In this document: in pieces, positions 7,151-15,666 of the stretch
Position numbering within the stretch: the first letter of the stretch is position 1
Layout: every line of letters begins with the position of its first letter
Source: Bacteroidota bacterium
GTDB taxonomy: Bacteria; Bacteroidota; Bacteroidia; Bacteroidales; VadinHA17
Assembly: GCA_012838685.1 (NCBI GenBank)
Contig: DUOU01000012.1
Location: forward strand, 1-18,928
DNA: 18,928 bases
Reading direction: 5' to 3'
Made by a program: the position numbers and the translations under genes
Notes under the pieces: model-generated
What the model was told of the DNA's origin: nothing
Databases searched by the model: none
Seen by the model: the letters and a program-made list of their open reading frames with translations, nothing else

Positions 7151-9085
7151 ATGTACGATATTCTCGAGCTAAGTAAAAAGCTTCTCCCTGAATTAAAAGA
7201 GATAGCTAAAGGACTTAATATCAAAAAAATTGATTCCTTAAAAAAACAAGATCTTATTTATAAGATACTTGATCAGCAAGCAATAGAGTCAACAGGAAAC
7301 CTGGGAAGTTCCAAGAAATCCTCCTTGAGCGCGCAGCCAACCCAAAACAAATTCAGGCAGAATAAAGGCCAGGATCAGAAGAACAACAAGCCCCAGCAAA
7401 AAAACAAGGACAGTAAGGAGTCCTCAACACCTGAGCAAAGAAGACAACAAGTACAGGAAAAACCGGCTCAGGAACAAAAAATTTCTGAGAAAAAAAGTGT
7501 CCAGAAGGCCGTGGAATCAAAGCCAACAGACTCCCAGGAGAGAAAAGAGGACCAAAAAACAACTCATGGAAGTGAAAGGGTCGGTCACAATCAGGACAAC
7601 GGTCAGGAGAGAAGAGGGAAAAGACCGAGAACCGGTCAGCATAACCAGCAAAGAAAACCTGAATCGGTAATATCTGTCTCACCTTCAACAAATCAGTCAA
7701 AGGATAATTTAAACGGACAGGAAAAACAGCAAAATGGTGAATCAAAAGCCGGATCCCCAACATCTTTGGAAAACAAGGCATCTGGCGGCCAACGCAAAGA
7801 TAAGAAAGGAGCATCTGAGACCCTGCCCGAAAAACAGCAAAACGGCCATACAGGTCCAGCAAACGAGAATGTCGCGGATGTCAGCGAAAAAATTGAGACA
7901 ACCGCGCAAGAACCAAAACAATCTAAAAAAGAAAAAGAGGAGGTTAAGGAGAGGTTTTTTGAGTTTGAGGGAATAATATCAAACAGTGGTGTTCTTGAGA
8001 TAATGCCAGATGGTTACGGATTTCTGAGGTCAGCGGATTACAATTATCTTAGTTCTCCCGACGATATTTATGTATCACAGAACCAAATAAAGAATTTCGG
8101 ATTAAAAACGGGAGATACCGTTAAAGGTACTATTCGTCCCCCAAAAGATGGTGAAAAGTATTTTCCTTTGATAAAAGTTGAGGAGATCAACGGGAGAAGT
8201 CCCGATTTTATTCGCGACAGGGTGCCTTTTGACTTTCTCACGCCCCTATTCCCCGAAGAAAAATTCAAATTGTGCCAACCTGGCGAAGGGAGTTTGTCGG
8301 TTAGGGTAATCGATATGTTCACCCCAATAGGAAAAGGTCAGCGCGGCCTTATCGTGGCACAGCCAAAAACAGGTAAAACCATACTTCTGCAGGAGATAGC
8401 CAACGCCATCGCAAAGTACCATCCCGAGGTATACCTGATGATCCTTTTGATTGATGAAAGACCCGAAGAGGTAACCGATATGGCAAGAAACGTAAACGCC
8501 GAGGTTATCGCCTCCACTTTTGATGAGCCTGCCGAAAGACATTGTCGTGTCGCCAACATTGTTCTGGAAAAAGCAAAAAGATTGGTGGAATGTGGTCACG
8601 ACGTGGTTATATTGTTAGACTCGATCACACGGTTGGCCCGCGCATTCAATACAACAGCCCCGGCATCCGGGAAAGTATTGTCCGGTGGTGTAGACTCCAA
8701 TGCTTTGCATAAGCCGAAAAGGTTCTTCGGCGCGGCCAGAAACATTGAAGATGGTGGATCACTTACCATCCTCGCCACAGCACTTACGGAAACAGGGTCG
8801 AAAATGGACGACGTGATTTTTGAGGAGTTCAAGGGCACGGGCAATATGGAGTTGCAACTCGACAGAAAATTATCTAACCGCAGAATATTCCCCTCTATCG
8901 ATATCCCGGCATCATCAACCAGAAGGGAAGATCTTTTGTTGAACAAAAATATGCTCCAGAAAATATGGATATTGAGAAACTATCTGTCGGATATGAACTC
9001 GGTTGAAGCGATGGAATTCCTTCGCGACAGGATGATGAAAACAGAGTCCAACGAAGAGTTCCTTATTTCTATGAACAACTATTAG
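7151..9085 (+). CDS. rho: Transcription termination factor Rho with long disordered insert
   Basis: Rho is the hexameric RNA-dependent ATPase that ends transcription. Residues 1-44 form the Rho N-terminal helical domain ([21 protein letters not shown]). Residues of about 45-268 are an insert rich in Q, N, K, E, S and G, with one Phe and no Trp, Tyr or Cys, so almost surely disordered. The cold-shock-type RNA-binding domain runs from about 269 to 345 ([12 protein letters not shown]). The ATPase core has Walker A QPKTGKT at 404-410, Walker B VVILLDS with Asp490, and [22 protein letters not shown] followed by [16 protein letters not shown]. The total of 644 residues exceeds E. coli Rho (419) by about the size of the insert. 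Bacteroides Rho is reported to have a comparable disordered region that drives phase separation. Confidence 0.97.
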   Translation: MYDILELSKKLLPELKEIAKGLNIKKIDSLKKQDLIYKILDQQAIESTGNLGSSKKSSLSAQPTQNKFRQNKGQDQKNNKPQQKNKDSKESSTPEQRRQQVQEKPAQEQKISEKKSVQKAVESKPTDSQERKEDQKTTHGSERVGHNQDNGQERRGKRPRTGQHNQQRKPESVISVSPSTNQSKDNLNGQEKQQNGESKAGSPTSLENKASGGQRKDKKGASETLPEKQQNGHTGPANENVADVSEKIETTAQEPKQSKKEKEEVKERFFEFEGIISNSGVLEIMPDGYGFLRSADYNYLSSPDDIYVSQNQIKNFGLKTGDTVKGTIRPPKDGEKYFPLIKVEEINGRSPDFIRDRVPFDFLTPLFPEEKFKLCQPGEGSLSVRVIDMFTPIGKGQRGLIVAQPKTGKTILLQEIANAIAKYHPEVYLMILLIDERPEEVTDMARNVNAEVIASTFDEPAERHCRVANIVLEKAKRLVECGHDVVILLDSITRLARAFNTTAPASGKVLSGGVDSNALHKPKRFFGAARNIEDGGSLTILATALTETGSKMDDVIFEEFKGTGNMELQLDRKLSNRRIFPSIDIPASSTRREDLLLNKNMLQKIWILRNYLSDMNSVEAMEFLRDRMMKTESNEEFLISMNNY

Positions 9086-9104
9086 TCTTTTTACAATGTT
9101 TTGT

Positions 9105-9112
9105 TACCTTTA
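9105..9112 (+). promoter_or_regulatory. Candidate -7 box for nifJ
   Basis: TACCTTTA differs from TAnnTTTG at one base and sits 20 bases after the rho stop codon. A T-run upstream (9088-9092) is a weak -33 candidate, slightly too close. The transcript would have a leader of about 85-90 bases before the nifJ ATG at 9206. No terminator is visible between rho and this box, so some read-through from rho is possible. Confidence 0.4.
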
Positions 9113-9205
9113 CGGTTTCAAAACAGAAAACTGAAATATTTATTTGAACAAGCAAAAAGATTATTATTGCACAAAATATTATCATCTATAAAAGAAAACA
9201 GTATA

Positions 9206-12200
9206 ATGGGAACAAAAAAATTCATGACATGCGACGGTAACCAGGCCGCATCACATGTTGCTTACATGTTTAGCGAAGTTGCCGCTATTTATCCAATCAC
9301 GCCCTCTTCAACGATGGCTGAATATATCGACGAGTGGTCGGCTTTTGGGAGAAAAAACATCTTTGGCGAAATCGTTAAGGTTGTTGAGATGCAATCTGAA
9401 GCGGGTGCGGCCGGTGCGGTTCACGGCTCATTGCAGGCGGGCGCGTTGACATCCACCTTTACCGCATCACAGGGTCTGCTTTTGATGATCCCCAATATGT
9501 ACAAGATATCCGGAGAGTTGCTGCCGGGTGTATTCCATGTCTCCGCACGTTCATTGGCGGCACAGGCTCTTTCAATCTTCGGCGACCATTCGGATGTCAT
9601 GAGTACAAGACAATCAGGATTCGCGATGATAGCGACCTCTTCAGTCCAGGAAATTATGGATCTTGCCCCGGTCGCGCATCTGGCGGCTATTAAAGGACGT
9701 GTTCCCTTCCTCCATTTTTTTGACGGGTTCCGTACATCCCACGAAGTACAGAAGGTTGAGCCGGCCGATCAGGAAGCTCTCGCGAAATTGGTCGATTTAA
9801 AGGCGCTCAAGGCATTCCGCGATAATGCTTTGAATCCTGGACGCCCGGTAACAAGGGGTACGGCACAGAACCCCGATATCTATTTCCAGACACGCGAAGC
9901 CCAGAACAAATATTACAACGCGATCGTTGATATAGTGGTAGACTATATGAAAAAGATCAGCGGTCTGACAGGAAGGCATTACGCTCCTTTCACATATTAC
10001 GGCGCCAAAGACGCTACAAACGTGGTTGTCGCCATGGGATCGGTCACGGATACAATTAAGACGGTTGTTGATAAACTTAACAGCGAAGGTAAGAAGGTGG
10101 GCATGGTAACCGTGCACCTCTATCGTCCCTTCTCGGTCAAATATTTGGCGGAAATACTCCCTTCAACAGTCAAGAAAATATGTGTTCTTGACCGTACAAA
10201 AGAGCCGGGCGCCAATGGAGATCCTCTTTATCTTGATGTTGTTGAGGCTTTCTCCGGTAACCATAGCGAAACTAAAGGTCGGGACCCAATGATCATAGGC
10301 GGACGTTACGGACTATCCTCCAAGGATACAACTCCGGCGCAAATGCTTTCAGTGTTCAACAACCTTGATTCAGCCCAGCCTAAAAATCAATTTACAGTCG
10401 GTATAACCGATGACGTCACTAATAGGTCTCTACCGCTTTTACCTGACATCACTGTTCTTCCAAAAGGAACTTTCGAAGCCAAATTTTACGGTTTGGGATC
10501 AGACGGTACAGTTGGAGCGAATAAAAACTCGATTAAAATCATTGGTGAAAATACCGATAAATACAGTCAGGCTTATTTCGACTACGACAGTAAAAAATCG
10601 GGAGGTTATACCTGCTCGCATCTCCGTTTCGGTGACAAGCCTATCCAGGCTCCGTACCTTGTTGGGACACCTGACTTCGTGGCCGTTCATGTTCCAACTT
10701 ATATCAATAAATATGATTGCCTCAAAGGTCTCAAAAAAGGAGGTACATTCCTTTACAACTCTCCATGGGACGAAGAAGAGACAAAAAAACGGCTGCCCGA
10801 CAATGTGAAGAAATATCTTGCGGCCAACAATATCAATATGTATATTATTGATGCGACATCTATAGCTGAAGAGATAGGTCTTGGCAACCGTACCAATACT
10901 ATCCTCCAGAGCGCTTTCTTCAAAATATCGGAAGTTATCCCCTACGATCTGGCAGTAGACCAGATGAAAAAATTCGTCGTCAAATCATATGGACGTAAAG
11001 GGGAAAACATAGTAAATATGAACTATAAAGCCATTGATAGGGGCGGTAACGTCACAAAAGTTCAGATACCCTCGGAATGGGCCAATATTCAGGTTCAGAA
11101 AGAGACAGATACAAGGGATATCCCCGAATTTATCAAAAATATTGTTGAGCCTATAAACGCCCAAAAAGGTAACGATCTCCCTGTTAGTGCTTTCAACGGT
11201 TATGAAGACGGAACCTTCCCCGCTGGTACCACAGAATATGAAAAACGGGGTGTAGCTGTTCATGTTCCACAATGGATTCCTGAAAACTGTATCCAGTGCA
11301 ACCAATGTTCTTTGGTTTGCCCCCATGCGGCGATTCGTCCGGTTGTTATGACCGAGGAAGAATTCAAAGCGGCTCCGACAGGGATGGATGCCCTGGATAT
11401 CAAAGTACCGAGGGAATTGGCCGGAATGAAATTCCGCATCCAGGTTTCCGTTCTTGATTGCACCGGTTGCGGTAACTGTGCCGATATCTGTCCTTCCAAA
11501 ACCAAGGCCCTGGAGATGAAACCATTGGAGAGCCAACTCCAAGAAGCCGAAAAATGGGAATATTCCCAGAAGAAGGTTACATATAAAGACAACCTGATAG
11601 ATAAATTCGCTACATTCAAAAACAGCCAGTTCGCGCAACCACTGTTCGAATTCTCCGGCGCATGCGCGGGTTGCGGTGAAACACCTTACATTAAGACCAT
11701 TACCCAACTGTTTGGCGAAAGAATGATGATATCGAACGCAACTGGTTGTTCTTCAATCTATGGCGGTTCGGCACCATCTACTCCATACTGTAAAAATTAT
11801 CGTTCAGGAAATGGACCTGCCTGGGCAAATTCATTGTTCGAGGACAACGCTGAGTACGGTTTCGGTATGGCTATAGCAGCAAAGAAACTTCGTGACCGCA
11901 TCGAAAGAATCATGAGGGAAGCCCTTGATACCGATTGCTGCTCCAGTGAACTGAAAGGACTCTTCTCCCAATGGATCGAGAACCGCGAGAACGGCACCGA
12001 AAGCCAGAAATTGGCGGAACAGATCATACCTCTTGCCGAGAAATGCGACTGTAGTTACTGCAAGGACATCCTTGATCTGAAAGACAATCTCGTAAAAAAA
12101 TCACAATGGATATTCGGTGGCGACGGTTGGGCATACGACATCGGTTATGGTGGCCTTGACCATGTTTTGGCCAGCGGCGAAGATGTTAACGTCCTTGTTC

Positions 12201-12760
12201 TTGATACCGAAGTATATTCAAATACCGGAGGACAATCATCAAAAGCCACTCCTGCCGGCGCAGTAGCGAAATTTGCCACTTCGGGCAAAAAAATACGCAA
12301 AAAAGATCTTGGCGTAATGGCACTCTCTTATGGATATGTCTATGTTGCCCAGGTAGCAATGGGTTCAAGCCACTCACAATACTTCAGGGCTATCAAGGAA
12401 GCTGAAGCATATCCCGGACCATCATTGATAATCTGCTATTCGCCATGTATCAACCACGGTATCAGAGGTGGTATGGGCAAAACACAAAACCAGGAAAAAC
12501 TTGCTGTTGAGTGTGGTTACTGGCATCTTTACAGATACAACCCATTGCTGGAAGCGGAAGGAAAAAACCCGTTCACACTCGATTCAAAAGAACCTGATTG
12601 GAGTAAATTCCAAGACTTCATCAAATCTGAAATTCGTTACACTTCTCTTATGAAATCGTTCCCGGAAGAGGCAAAAACCTTGTTCAGGGTCTCGGAGGAA
12701 AACGCTAAATGGAGATATAACACATACAAAAGATTGGCTGAAGTCGATTTTTCGAAATAA
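9206..12760 (+). CDS. nifJ: Pyruvate:ferredoxin (flavodoxin) oxidoreductase
   Basis: This single-chain enzyme oxidises pyruvate with CoA to acetyl-CoA and CO2 and reduces ferredoxin. The start is the ATG at 9206 (MGTKKFMTCDGNQAASHVAY), giving 1184 residues, normal for the family; a longer frame from a TTG at 9101 adds 35 residues without family character. The N-terminal pyrimidine-binding domain has YPITPSSTMAEYIDEW and EMQSEAGAAGAVHGSLQAGA. A two-cluster ferredoxin domain follows, with Cys695, 698, 701 and 705 and Cys752, 755, 758 and 762. The C-terminal TPP domain has CAGCGETPY, GDGWAYDIGYGG at 972-983 and DTEVYSNTGGQ; CIN near the end is the expected fourth ligand of the proximal cluster. 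It is a monocistronic gene closed by a strong terminator. Oxygen sensitivity of the family fits an anaerobe. Confidence 0.97.
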   Translation: MGTKKFMTCDGNQAASHVAYMFSEVAAIYPITPSSTMAEYIDEWSAFGRKNIFGEIVKVVEMQSEAGAAGAVHGSLQAGALTSTFTASQGLLLMIPNMYKISGELLPGVFHVSARSLAAQALSIFGDHSDVMSTRQSGFAMIATSSVQEIMDLAPVAHLAAIKGRVPFLHFFDGFRTSHEVQKVEPADQEALAKLVDLKALKAFRDNALNPGRPVTRGTAQNPDIYFQTREAQNKYYNAIVDIVVDYMKKISGLTGRHYAPFTYYGAKDATNVVVAMGSVTDTIKTVVDKLNSEGKKVGMVTVHLYRPFSVKYLAEILPSTVKKICVLDRTKEPGANGDPLYLDVVEAFSGNHSETKGRDPMIIGGRYGLSSKDTTPAQMLSVFNNLDSAQPKNQFTVGITDDVTNRSLPLLPDITVLPKGTFEAKFYGLGSDGTVGANKNSIKIIGENTDKYSQAYFDYDSKKSGGYTCSHLRFGDKPIQAPYLVGTPDFVAVHVPTYINKYDCLKGLKKGGTFLYNSPWDEEETKKRLPDNVKKYLAANNINMYIIDATSIAEEIGLGNRTNTILQSAFFKISEVIPYDLAVDQMKKFVVKSYGRKGENIVNMNYKAIDRGGNVTKVQIPSEWANIQVQKETDTRDIPEFIKNIVEPINAQKGNDLPVSAFNGYEDGTFPAGTTEYEKRGVAVHVPQWIPENCIQCNQCSLVCPHAAIRPVVMTEEEFKAAPTGMDALDIKVPRELAGMKFRIQVSVLDCTGCGNCADICPSKTKALEMKPLESQLQEAEKWEYSQKKVTYKDNLIDKFATFKNSQFAQPLFEFSGACAGCGETPYIKTITQLFGERMMISNATGCSSIYGGSAPSTPYCKNYRSGNGPAWANSLFEDNAEYGFGMAIAAKKLRDRIERIMREALDTDCCSSELKGLFSQWIENRENGTESQKLAEQIIPLAEKCDCSYCKDILDLKDNLVKKSQWIFGGDGWAYDIGYGGLDHVLASGEDVNVLVLDTEVYSNTGGQSSKATPAGAVAKFATSGKKIRKKDLGVMALSYGYVYVAQVAMGSSHSQYFRAIKEAEAYPGPSLIICYSPCINHGIRGGMGKTQNQEKLAVECGYWHLYRYNPLLEAEGKNPFTLDSKEPDWSKFQDFIKSEIRYTSLMKSFPEEAKTLFRVSEENAKWRYNTYKRLAEVDFSK

Positions 12761-12781
12761 ACAATGTTTGTTTTTCTTTAT

Positions 12782-12818
12782 ACAAAAGGGAAGGAGCGGC
12801 TCCTTCCCTTTTGTTTTA
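12782..12818 (+). terminator. Intrinsic terminator after nifJ
   Basis: A perfect 15-base inverted repeat (ACAAAAGGGAAGGAG at 12782-12796 and its complement at 12800-12814) with a 3-base loop CGG starts 21 bases after the nifJ stop and runs into TTTTGTTTTA. The matching A-run on the left arm makes it potentially active on both strands. It is the only strong intrinsic terminator in the window. Confidence 0.92.
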
Positions 12819-12859
12819 TAAACAAACGTTCTTTCCGATAATCGTATCCGATTATTTGA

Positions 12860-12867
12860 TAATTTTG
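12860..12867 (+). promoter_or_regulatory. Candidate -7 box for ruvX-def
   Basis: TAATTTTG matches TAnnTTTG fully and lies 11 bases before the ruvX ATG at 12879. Transcription would begin within a few bases of the start codon, giving an almost leaderless message. The -33 side is poor (TTTCC at 12832-12836, spacing too long). Confidence 0.45.
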
Positions 12868-12878
12868 TGCCCATAATT

Positions 12879-13310
12879 ATGGGAAGAATTGTTGGCATAG
12901 ATTATGGCAGGAAAAGGATAGGCCTGGCAGTAACCGATCCGCTGAAGATTATCGCCACTCCATTGACTACCCTAAATCCCGCCGAATTCGAATCTTTCAT
13001 GAAAAAGTATATGGATTCGGAAACAGTCGATTGTTTTGTAATAGGTTATCCAAGAGAACTCGACAACTCCCCGAGCGAGTCAGTTAAAGATTTGACACCA
13101 TTTTTGACACGACTTAAGAGAGTTTTTCCGGAAATCCCGGTTCACAAGGTAGATGAGAGATTTACATCTGTTATCGCCCAAAAGGCCATCATAGAAGGAG
13201 GGGTCAAAAAAGAGGCGAGAAAGGAAAAAGGGCTTGTTGACAAAGTAAGCGCCACACTGATTCTCCAGTCATACCTGGAGAACAGTTCTGTTAAGAACAG
13301 ACTGCGTTAA
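12879..13310 (+). CDS. ruvX: RuvX/YqgF-type putative Holliday junction resolvase
   Basis: The 143-residue protein is an RNase H-fold nuclease of the YqgF/RuvX family, thought to act on Holliday junctions or on pre-16S rRNA processing. The start is the ATG at 12879 (MGRIVGIDYGRKRIGLAVTDP); a GTG at 12867 would add four residues. Asp8 in IDYG, Glu in VDERFTS and Asp in GLVDKVSA are the expected acidic catalytic residues. Length is usual. It lies 42 bases before def, an order I recall as common in Bacteroidota, so the two are probably one operon. The last codons form two adjacent RNA hairpins, listed separately. Confidence 0.93.
   Translation: MGRIVGIDYGRKRIGLAVTDPLKIIATPLTTLNPAEFESFMKKYMDSETVDCFVIGYPRELDNSPSESVKDLTPFLTRLKRVFPEIPVHKVDERFTSVIAQKAIIEGGVKKEARKEKGLVDKVSATLILQSYLENSSVKNRLR
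13257..13304 (+). repeat. Two end-to-end inverted repeats in the 3' end of ruvX
   Basis: TTCTCCAG (13261-13268) and CTGGAGAA (13275-13282) form a perfect 8-base-pair hairpin with loop TCATAC. CAGTTCTGTT (13283-13292) and AACAGACTG (13296-13304) form a second, with one bulged T and loop AAG, starting on the very next base. The first stem can be extended by CTG (13257-13259) pairing with CAG (13283-13285) across a bulged A, which would compete with the second. There is no T-tract, so this is not a normal terminator. It could steer mRNA processing or translation of def, or it may be chance. Confidence 0.5.
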
Positions 13311-13352
13311 CAATACCCCAAACGAAATATTAACGGTTGAAATTTATTTAAA

Positions 13353-13919
13353 ATGGTTTATCCAATTGTTATATACGGACATCCTATCCTTAGGAAAGTT
13401 GCTGAGGATATTGACAAGGATTATCCTGACCTAAATACCTTCATCGATGAAATGTTTGAGACTATGTACGCCTCGGAGGGAGTTGGCCTGGCCTCACCAC
13501 AGATTGGGAAGTCTATCCGGCTTTTTGTTGTTGACGGTAATCCCGCCGCGGAAGAAGATCCTTCCATGACAGGATTTAAGAAGGTCTTTATAAATCCCAG
13601 AATTACAGAACGATCAGGTGAAGTGGTATCAATGACCGAAGGTTGTTTGAGCATCCCGAATATGAGAGAGGAAGTAGACAGGGAATCAAAGATAGTTATA
13701 GAGTATTTCGATGAGAACTGGGAATTCCATAAAGAGGTTTACGAAGGATATAGGGCAAGGGTTATTGGACATGAGTACGATCATCTCGATGGAATATTAT
13801 ACGTTGACCGGGTCGGCCCACTAAGAAAGAGATTGATCAAAGGCAAACTAGCGGCCATCTCCAAAGGAAAATTTGAGGTTGACTATAAAACAATATTGCG
13901 GGGAGAGAAAATCAGATAA
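13353..13919 (+). CDS. def: Peptide deformylase
   Basis: This metalloenzyme removes the formyl group from the initiator methionine of new proteins. All three motifs are present in the 188-residue protein: GVGLASPQ at 43-50 (Ala is more usual than Ser), EGCLSIP at 96-102 with metal ligand Cys98, and HEYDH with His140, Glu141 and His144. Length is normal. It follows ruvX by 42 bases. The downstream 91 bases before the convergent ABC ATPase gene hold only a weak 4-base hairpin, GCCT/AGGC, and no clear terminator. Confidence 0.97.
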   Translation: MVYPIVIYGHPILRKVAEDIDKDYPDLNTFIDEMFETMYASEGVGLASPQIGKSIRLFVVDGNPAAEEDPSMTGFKKVFINPRITERSGEVVSMTEGCLSIPNMREEVDRESKIVIEYFDENWEFHKEVYEGYRARVIGHEYDHLDGILYVDRVGPLRKRLIKGKLAAISKGKFEVDYKTILRGEKIR

Positions 13920-14010
13920 CTCCAACAAAAAAAGACAATGAAAGCCTAACAAAGGCAATCAATCCCAACCAGATTATACTCCTTCCTTTTCTTTATTCGA
14001 AATGTTTTCT

Positions 14011-14742
14011 TTAAATTTTTCCCTGTATTTTGGTCTTTATCCCTTCTGGTTGTTTTTCATTTACGCTATCCGAAGATACCTCACCATCCAATAACCTGAC
14101 AATACGTTTGGCGTGTAGGGCTATATCCTCTTCATGAGTTACAATAATAACAGTATTGCCGTTAGCATGGATAGTGTCAAGAAGATTCATGATATCAATG
14201 GAGGTCTTGCTGTCGAGGTTACCGGTAGGCTCATCGGCAATAATTATTGAAGGTTTATTGATAAGCGCTCTCGCAATGGCCACACGCTGACGCTGACCTC
14301 CCGAAAGCTCATTCGGTTTGTGGTCCATTCTATCGCTAAGACCCACTGAAGCAAGGGCCTCTTTAGCCAAAACAATCCTCTCCTCCTTCGCGAAACCGGC
14401 ATAAATCAATGGCAATGCTACGTTCTCAAGTGCCGTATAACGAGCTAAAAGATTGAATGTCTGAAATATAAACCCAATTTCCTTGTTTCGTATCTCCGCC
14501 AGACGGTCGTCTTCCATCTTGCTGACATCAACCCCGTTCAACACATAAGAACCCCTGGTTGGGGTATCAAGACAGCCAACAAGGTTCATCAAAGTTGATT
14601 TACCTGAACCCGAGGGTCCCATGATGGCTACATATTCTCCTCTCTTTATATCAAGTGAAACAGAAACCAGAGCCTTAACCAAAACCGTACCAACCTGATA
14701 ATGTTTCGCGATATCGCGAATCTCAATAACGTTTTCGTTCAT
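14011..14742 (-). CDS. ABC transporter ATP-binding protein, LolD/MacB type
   Basis: The ATG at 14742 gives a 243-residue protein ([18 protein letters not shown]); a TTG at 14751 would add three residues. Walker A is GPSGSGKST at 42-50, the Q-loop lies in FIFQTFNLL, the signature is LSGGQRQR at 146-153, Walker B is IIIADEP with Asp170 and Glu171, and the switch is His203. The segment [16 protein letters not shown] and the [11 protein letters not shown] stretch place it in the LolD/MacB group, which powers lipoprotein release or MacB-type export from the inner membrane. The last 20 or so residues are a polar tail beyond the domain. No permease gene is adjacent, so its membrane partner must be encoded elsewhere. 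It follows the methyltransferase gene by 66 bases. Confidence 0.93.
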   Translation of the reverse strand: MNENVIEIRDIAKHYQVGTVLVKALVSVSLDIKRGEYVAIMGPSGSGKSTLMNLVGCLDTPTRGSYVLNGVDVSKMEDDRLAEIRNKEIGFIFQTFNLLARYTALENVALPLIYAGFAKEERIVLAKEALASVGLSDRMDHKPNELSGGQRQRVAIARALINKPSIIIADEPTGNLDSKTSIDIMNLLDTIHANGNTVIIVTHEEDIALHAKRIVRLLDGEVSSDSVNEKQPEGIKTKIQGKI

Positions 14743-14808
14743 AACCTTCAAGTTTTTATTTTTCTAAAATATTTTAATATTCTTTATCTTCAATCCTCTT
14801 AATCAATA

Positions 14809-15597
14809 TTAATACCTCACTACCACATCCAACTTACCGAGCGACTTCCTGAAAAATATCAACCCCATTCTATAAATATCAATCGTAAGTGTCACATCTA
14901 CCCTCCTTTTTATCTCTTCCCAGGCCGAAGCCATTCCGGGAGAAAGATATATATCGTCCAAAACTATCACTGTCTCTTCATCAACGTAGTCGGCCAAAAG
15001 CCCGACATATCTCAAAACCGCTTCCCTCCTATGGTTACCATCAATAAAGACAAGCGAAGGATTTATTCCGCTTTTTATTATTTCAGGCAGAAGATCATCA
15101 AAAGAACCAAAGTGTTGCACTATATTTTCAACTCCGGCGTACAAAAAATTTCTCCCGGCTATCTCTCCAACCGCCTCGCATCCCTCTATTGTATGAACAG
15201 TAGATTCACGGGAACCTAACGCCAGATACAAAGTACTTATCCCCAGAGAAGTCCCCAATTCCAATATTGTTTCCTTACCAAATGCCATTGCCAGATTCGA
15301 TAAAAGAATCCCATACTTTTTTGGCACCGAAGAATATTTTGAGATATCCGAGACTCTCCTTATTTTACCTGCCATCGACAGCGACCCCGACCCAATATCT
15401 TCGATCTTTATCCATCTTTTGTCGTTTCGGTTCCTCTTTCGTATTCTTTCAACCATTAAGACAACATGGGTCTCCGTTTTATTCCTGAAAACCGATCTAA
15501 TTAAGTCATAAAGAAAGGGGCTGTGTATTCCATGTCCCCTTTTATGACGGGAAAACATCTTATATGTCAAGAATTTATTCAACCTGAACAGGAACAT
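14809..15597 (-). CDS. Class I SAM-dependent methyltransferase
   Basis: The 262-residue protein has a Rossmann methyltransferase core. Motif I is ILELGTSLGISTLYLA at about 111-126, an acidic residue ends the second strand (HTIEG, about 135-139), FIDGNHR lies at 184-190 and VLDDIY at 212-217. The SPGMASAW segment that follows resembles O-methyltransferases of the Methyltransf_24 group. The N-terminal stretch RHKRGHGIHSPFLYDL (about 17-32) lies outside the catalytic core and, from memory, is shared by homologues in Bacteroidota. The substrate is unknown. It is probably cytosolic and co-transcribed with the downstream ABC ATPase. Its start lies 69 bases from the recG start on the other strand. 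Confidence 0.85.
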   Translation of the reverse strand: MFLFRLNKFLTYKMFSRHKRGHGIHSPFLYDLIRSVFRNKTETHVVLMVERIRKRNRNDKRWIKIEDIGSGSLSMAGKIRRVSDISKYSSVPKKYGILLSNLAMAFGKETILELGTSLGISTLYLALGSRESTVHTIEGCEAVGEIAGRNFLYAGVENIVQHFGSFDDLLPEIIKSGINPSLVFIDGNHRREAVLRYVGLLADYVDEETVIVLDDIYLSPGMASAWEEIKRRVDVTLTIDIYRMGLIFFRKSLGKLDVVVRY

Positions 15598-15623
15598 GAT
15601 CCGTTATTTTTTTTATAAAAACC

Positions 15624-15631
15624 CAAAAATA
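15624..15631 (-). promoter_or_regulatory. Candidate -7 box for methyltransferase gene
   Basis: On the minus strand this reads TATTTTTG, a full TAnnTTTG match, 26 bases before the ATG at 15597. No obvious -33 TTTG is present. It lies two bases from the opposing box for recG, so the two promoters would occupy the same DNA. Confidence 0.45.
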
Positions 15632-15633
15632 AC

Positions 15634-15641
15634 TATTTTCG
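15634..15641 (+). promoter_or_regulatory. Candidate -7 box for recG
   Basis: TATTTTCG differs from TAnnTTTG at one base. A run of eight T (15607-15614) lies 19 bases upstream, at the -33 distance. Transcription would start near 15647, which argues for the GTG at 15667 rather than the TTG at 15646 as the recG start. Confidence 0.4.
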
Positions 15642-15666
15642 GCACTTGGGATATAAAAAATATACA

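Noticed and set aside
7353..7862. 169-codon open frame on the minus strand
   Set aside because: It lies opposite the low-complexity insert of rho, whose Q/K/E/N codons rarely give stops on the other strand. No start context or family features are visible.
10985..11707. 240-codon open frame on the minus strand
   Set aside because: It is fully antisense to the ferredoxin domain region of nifJ, which has all its expected motifs. The antisense translation has no recognisable domain.
13920..14010. A terminator between def and the ABC ATPase gene
   Set aside because: Only GCCT/AGGC with a 5-base loop is present and it is not followed by a T-tract at the right distance.
14743..14808. AT palindromes such as AAAATATTTT between the methyltransferase and ABC genes
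   Set aside because: They are short and made only of A and T; no promoter or terminator pattern accompanies them.
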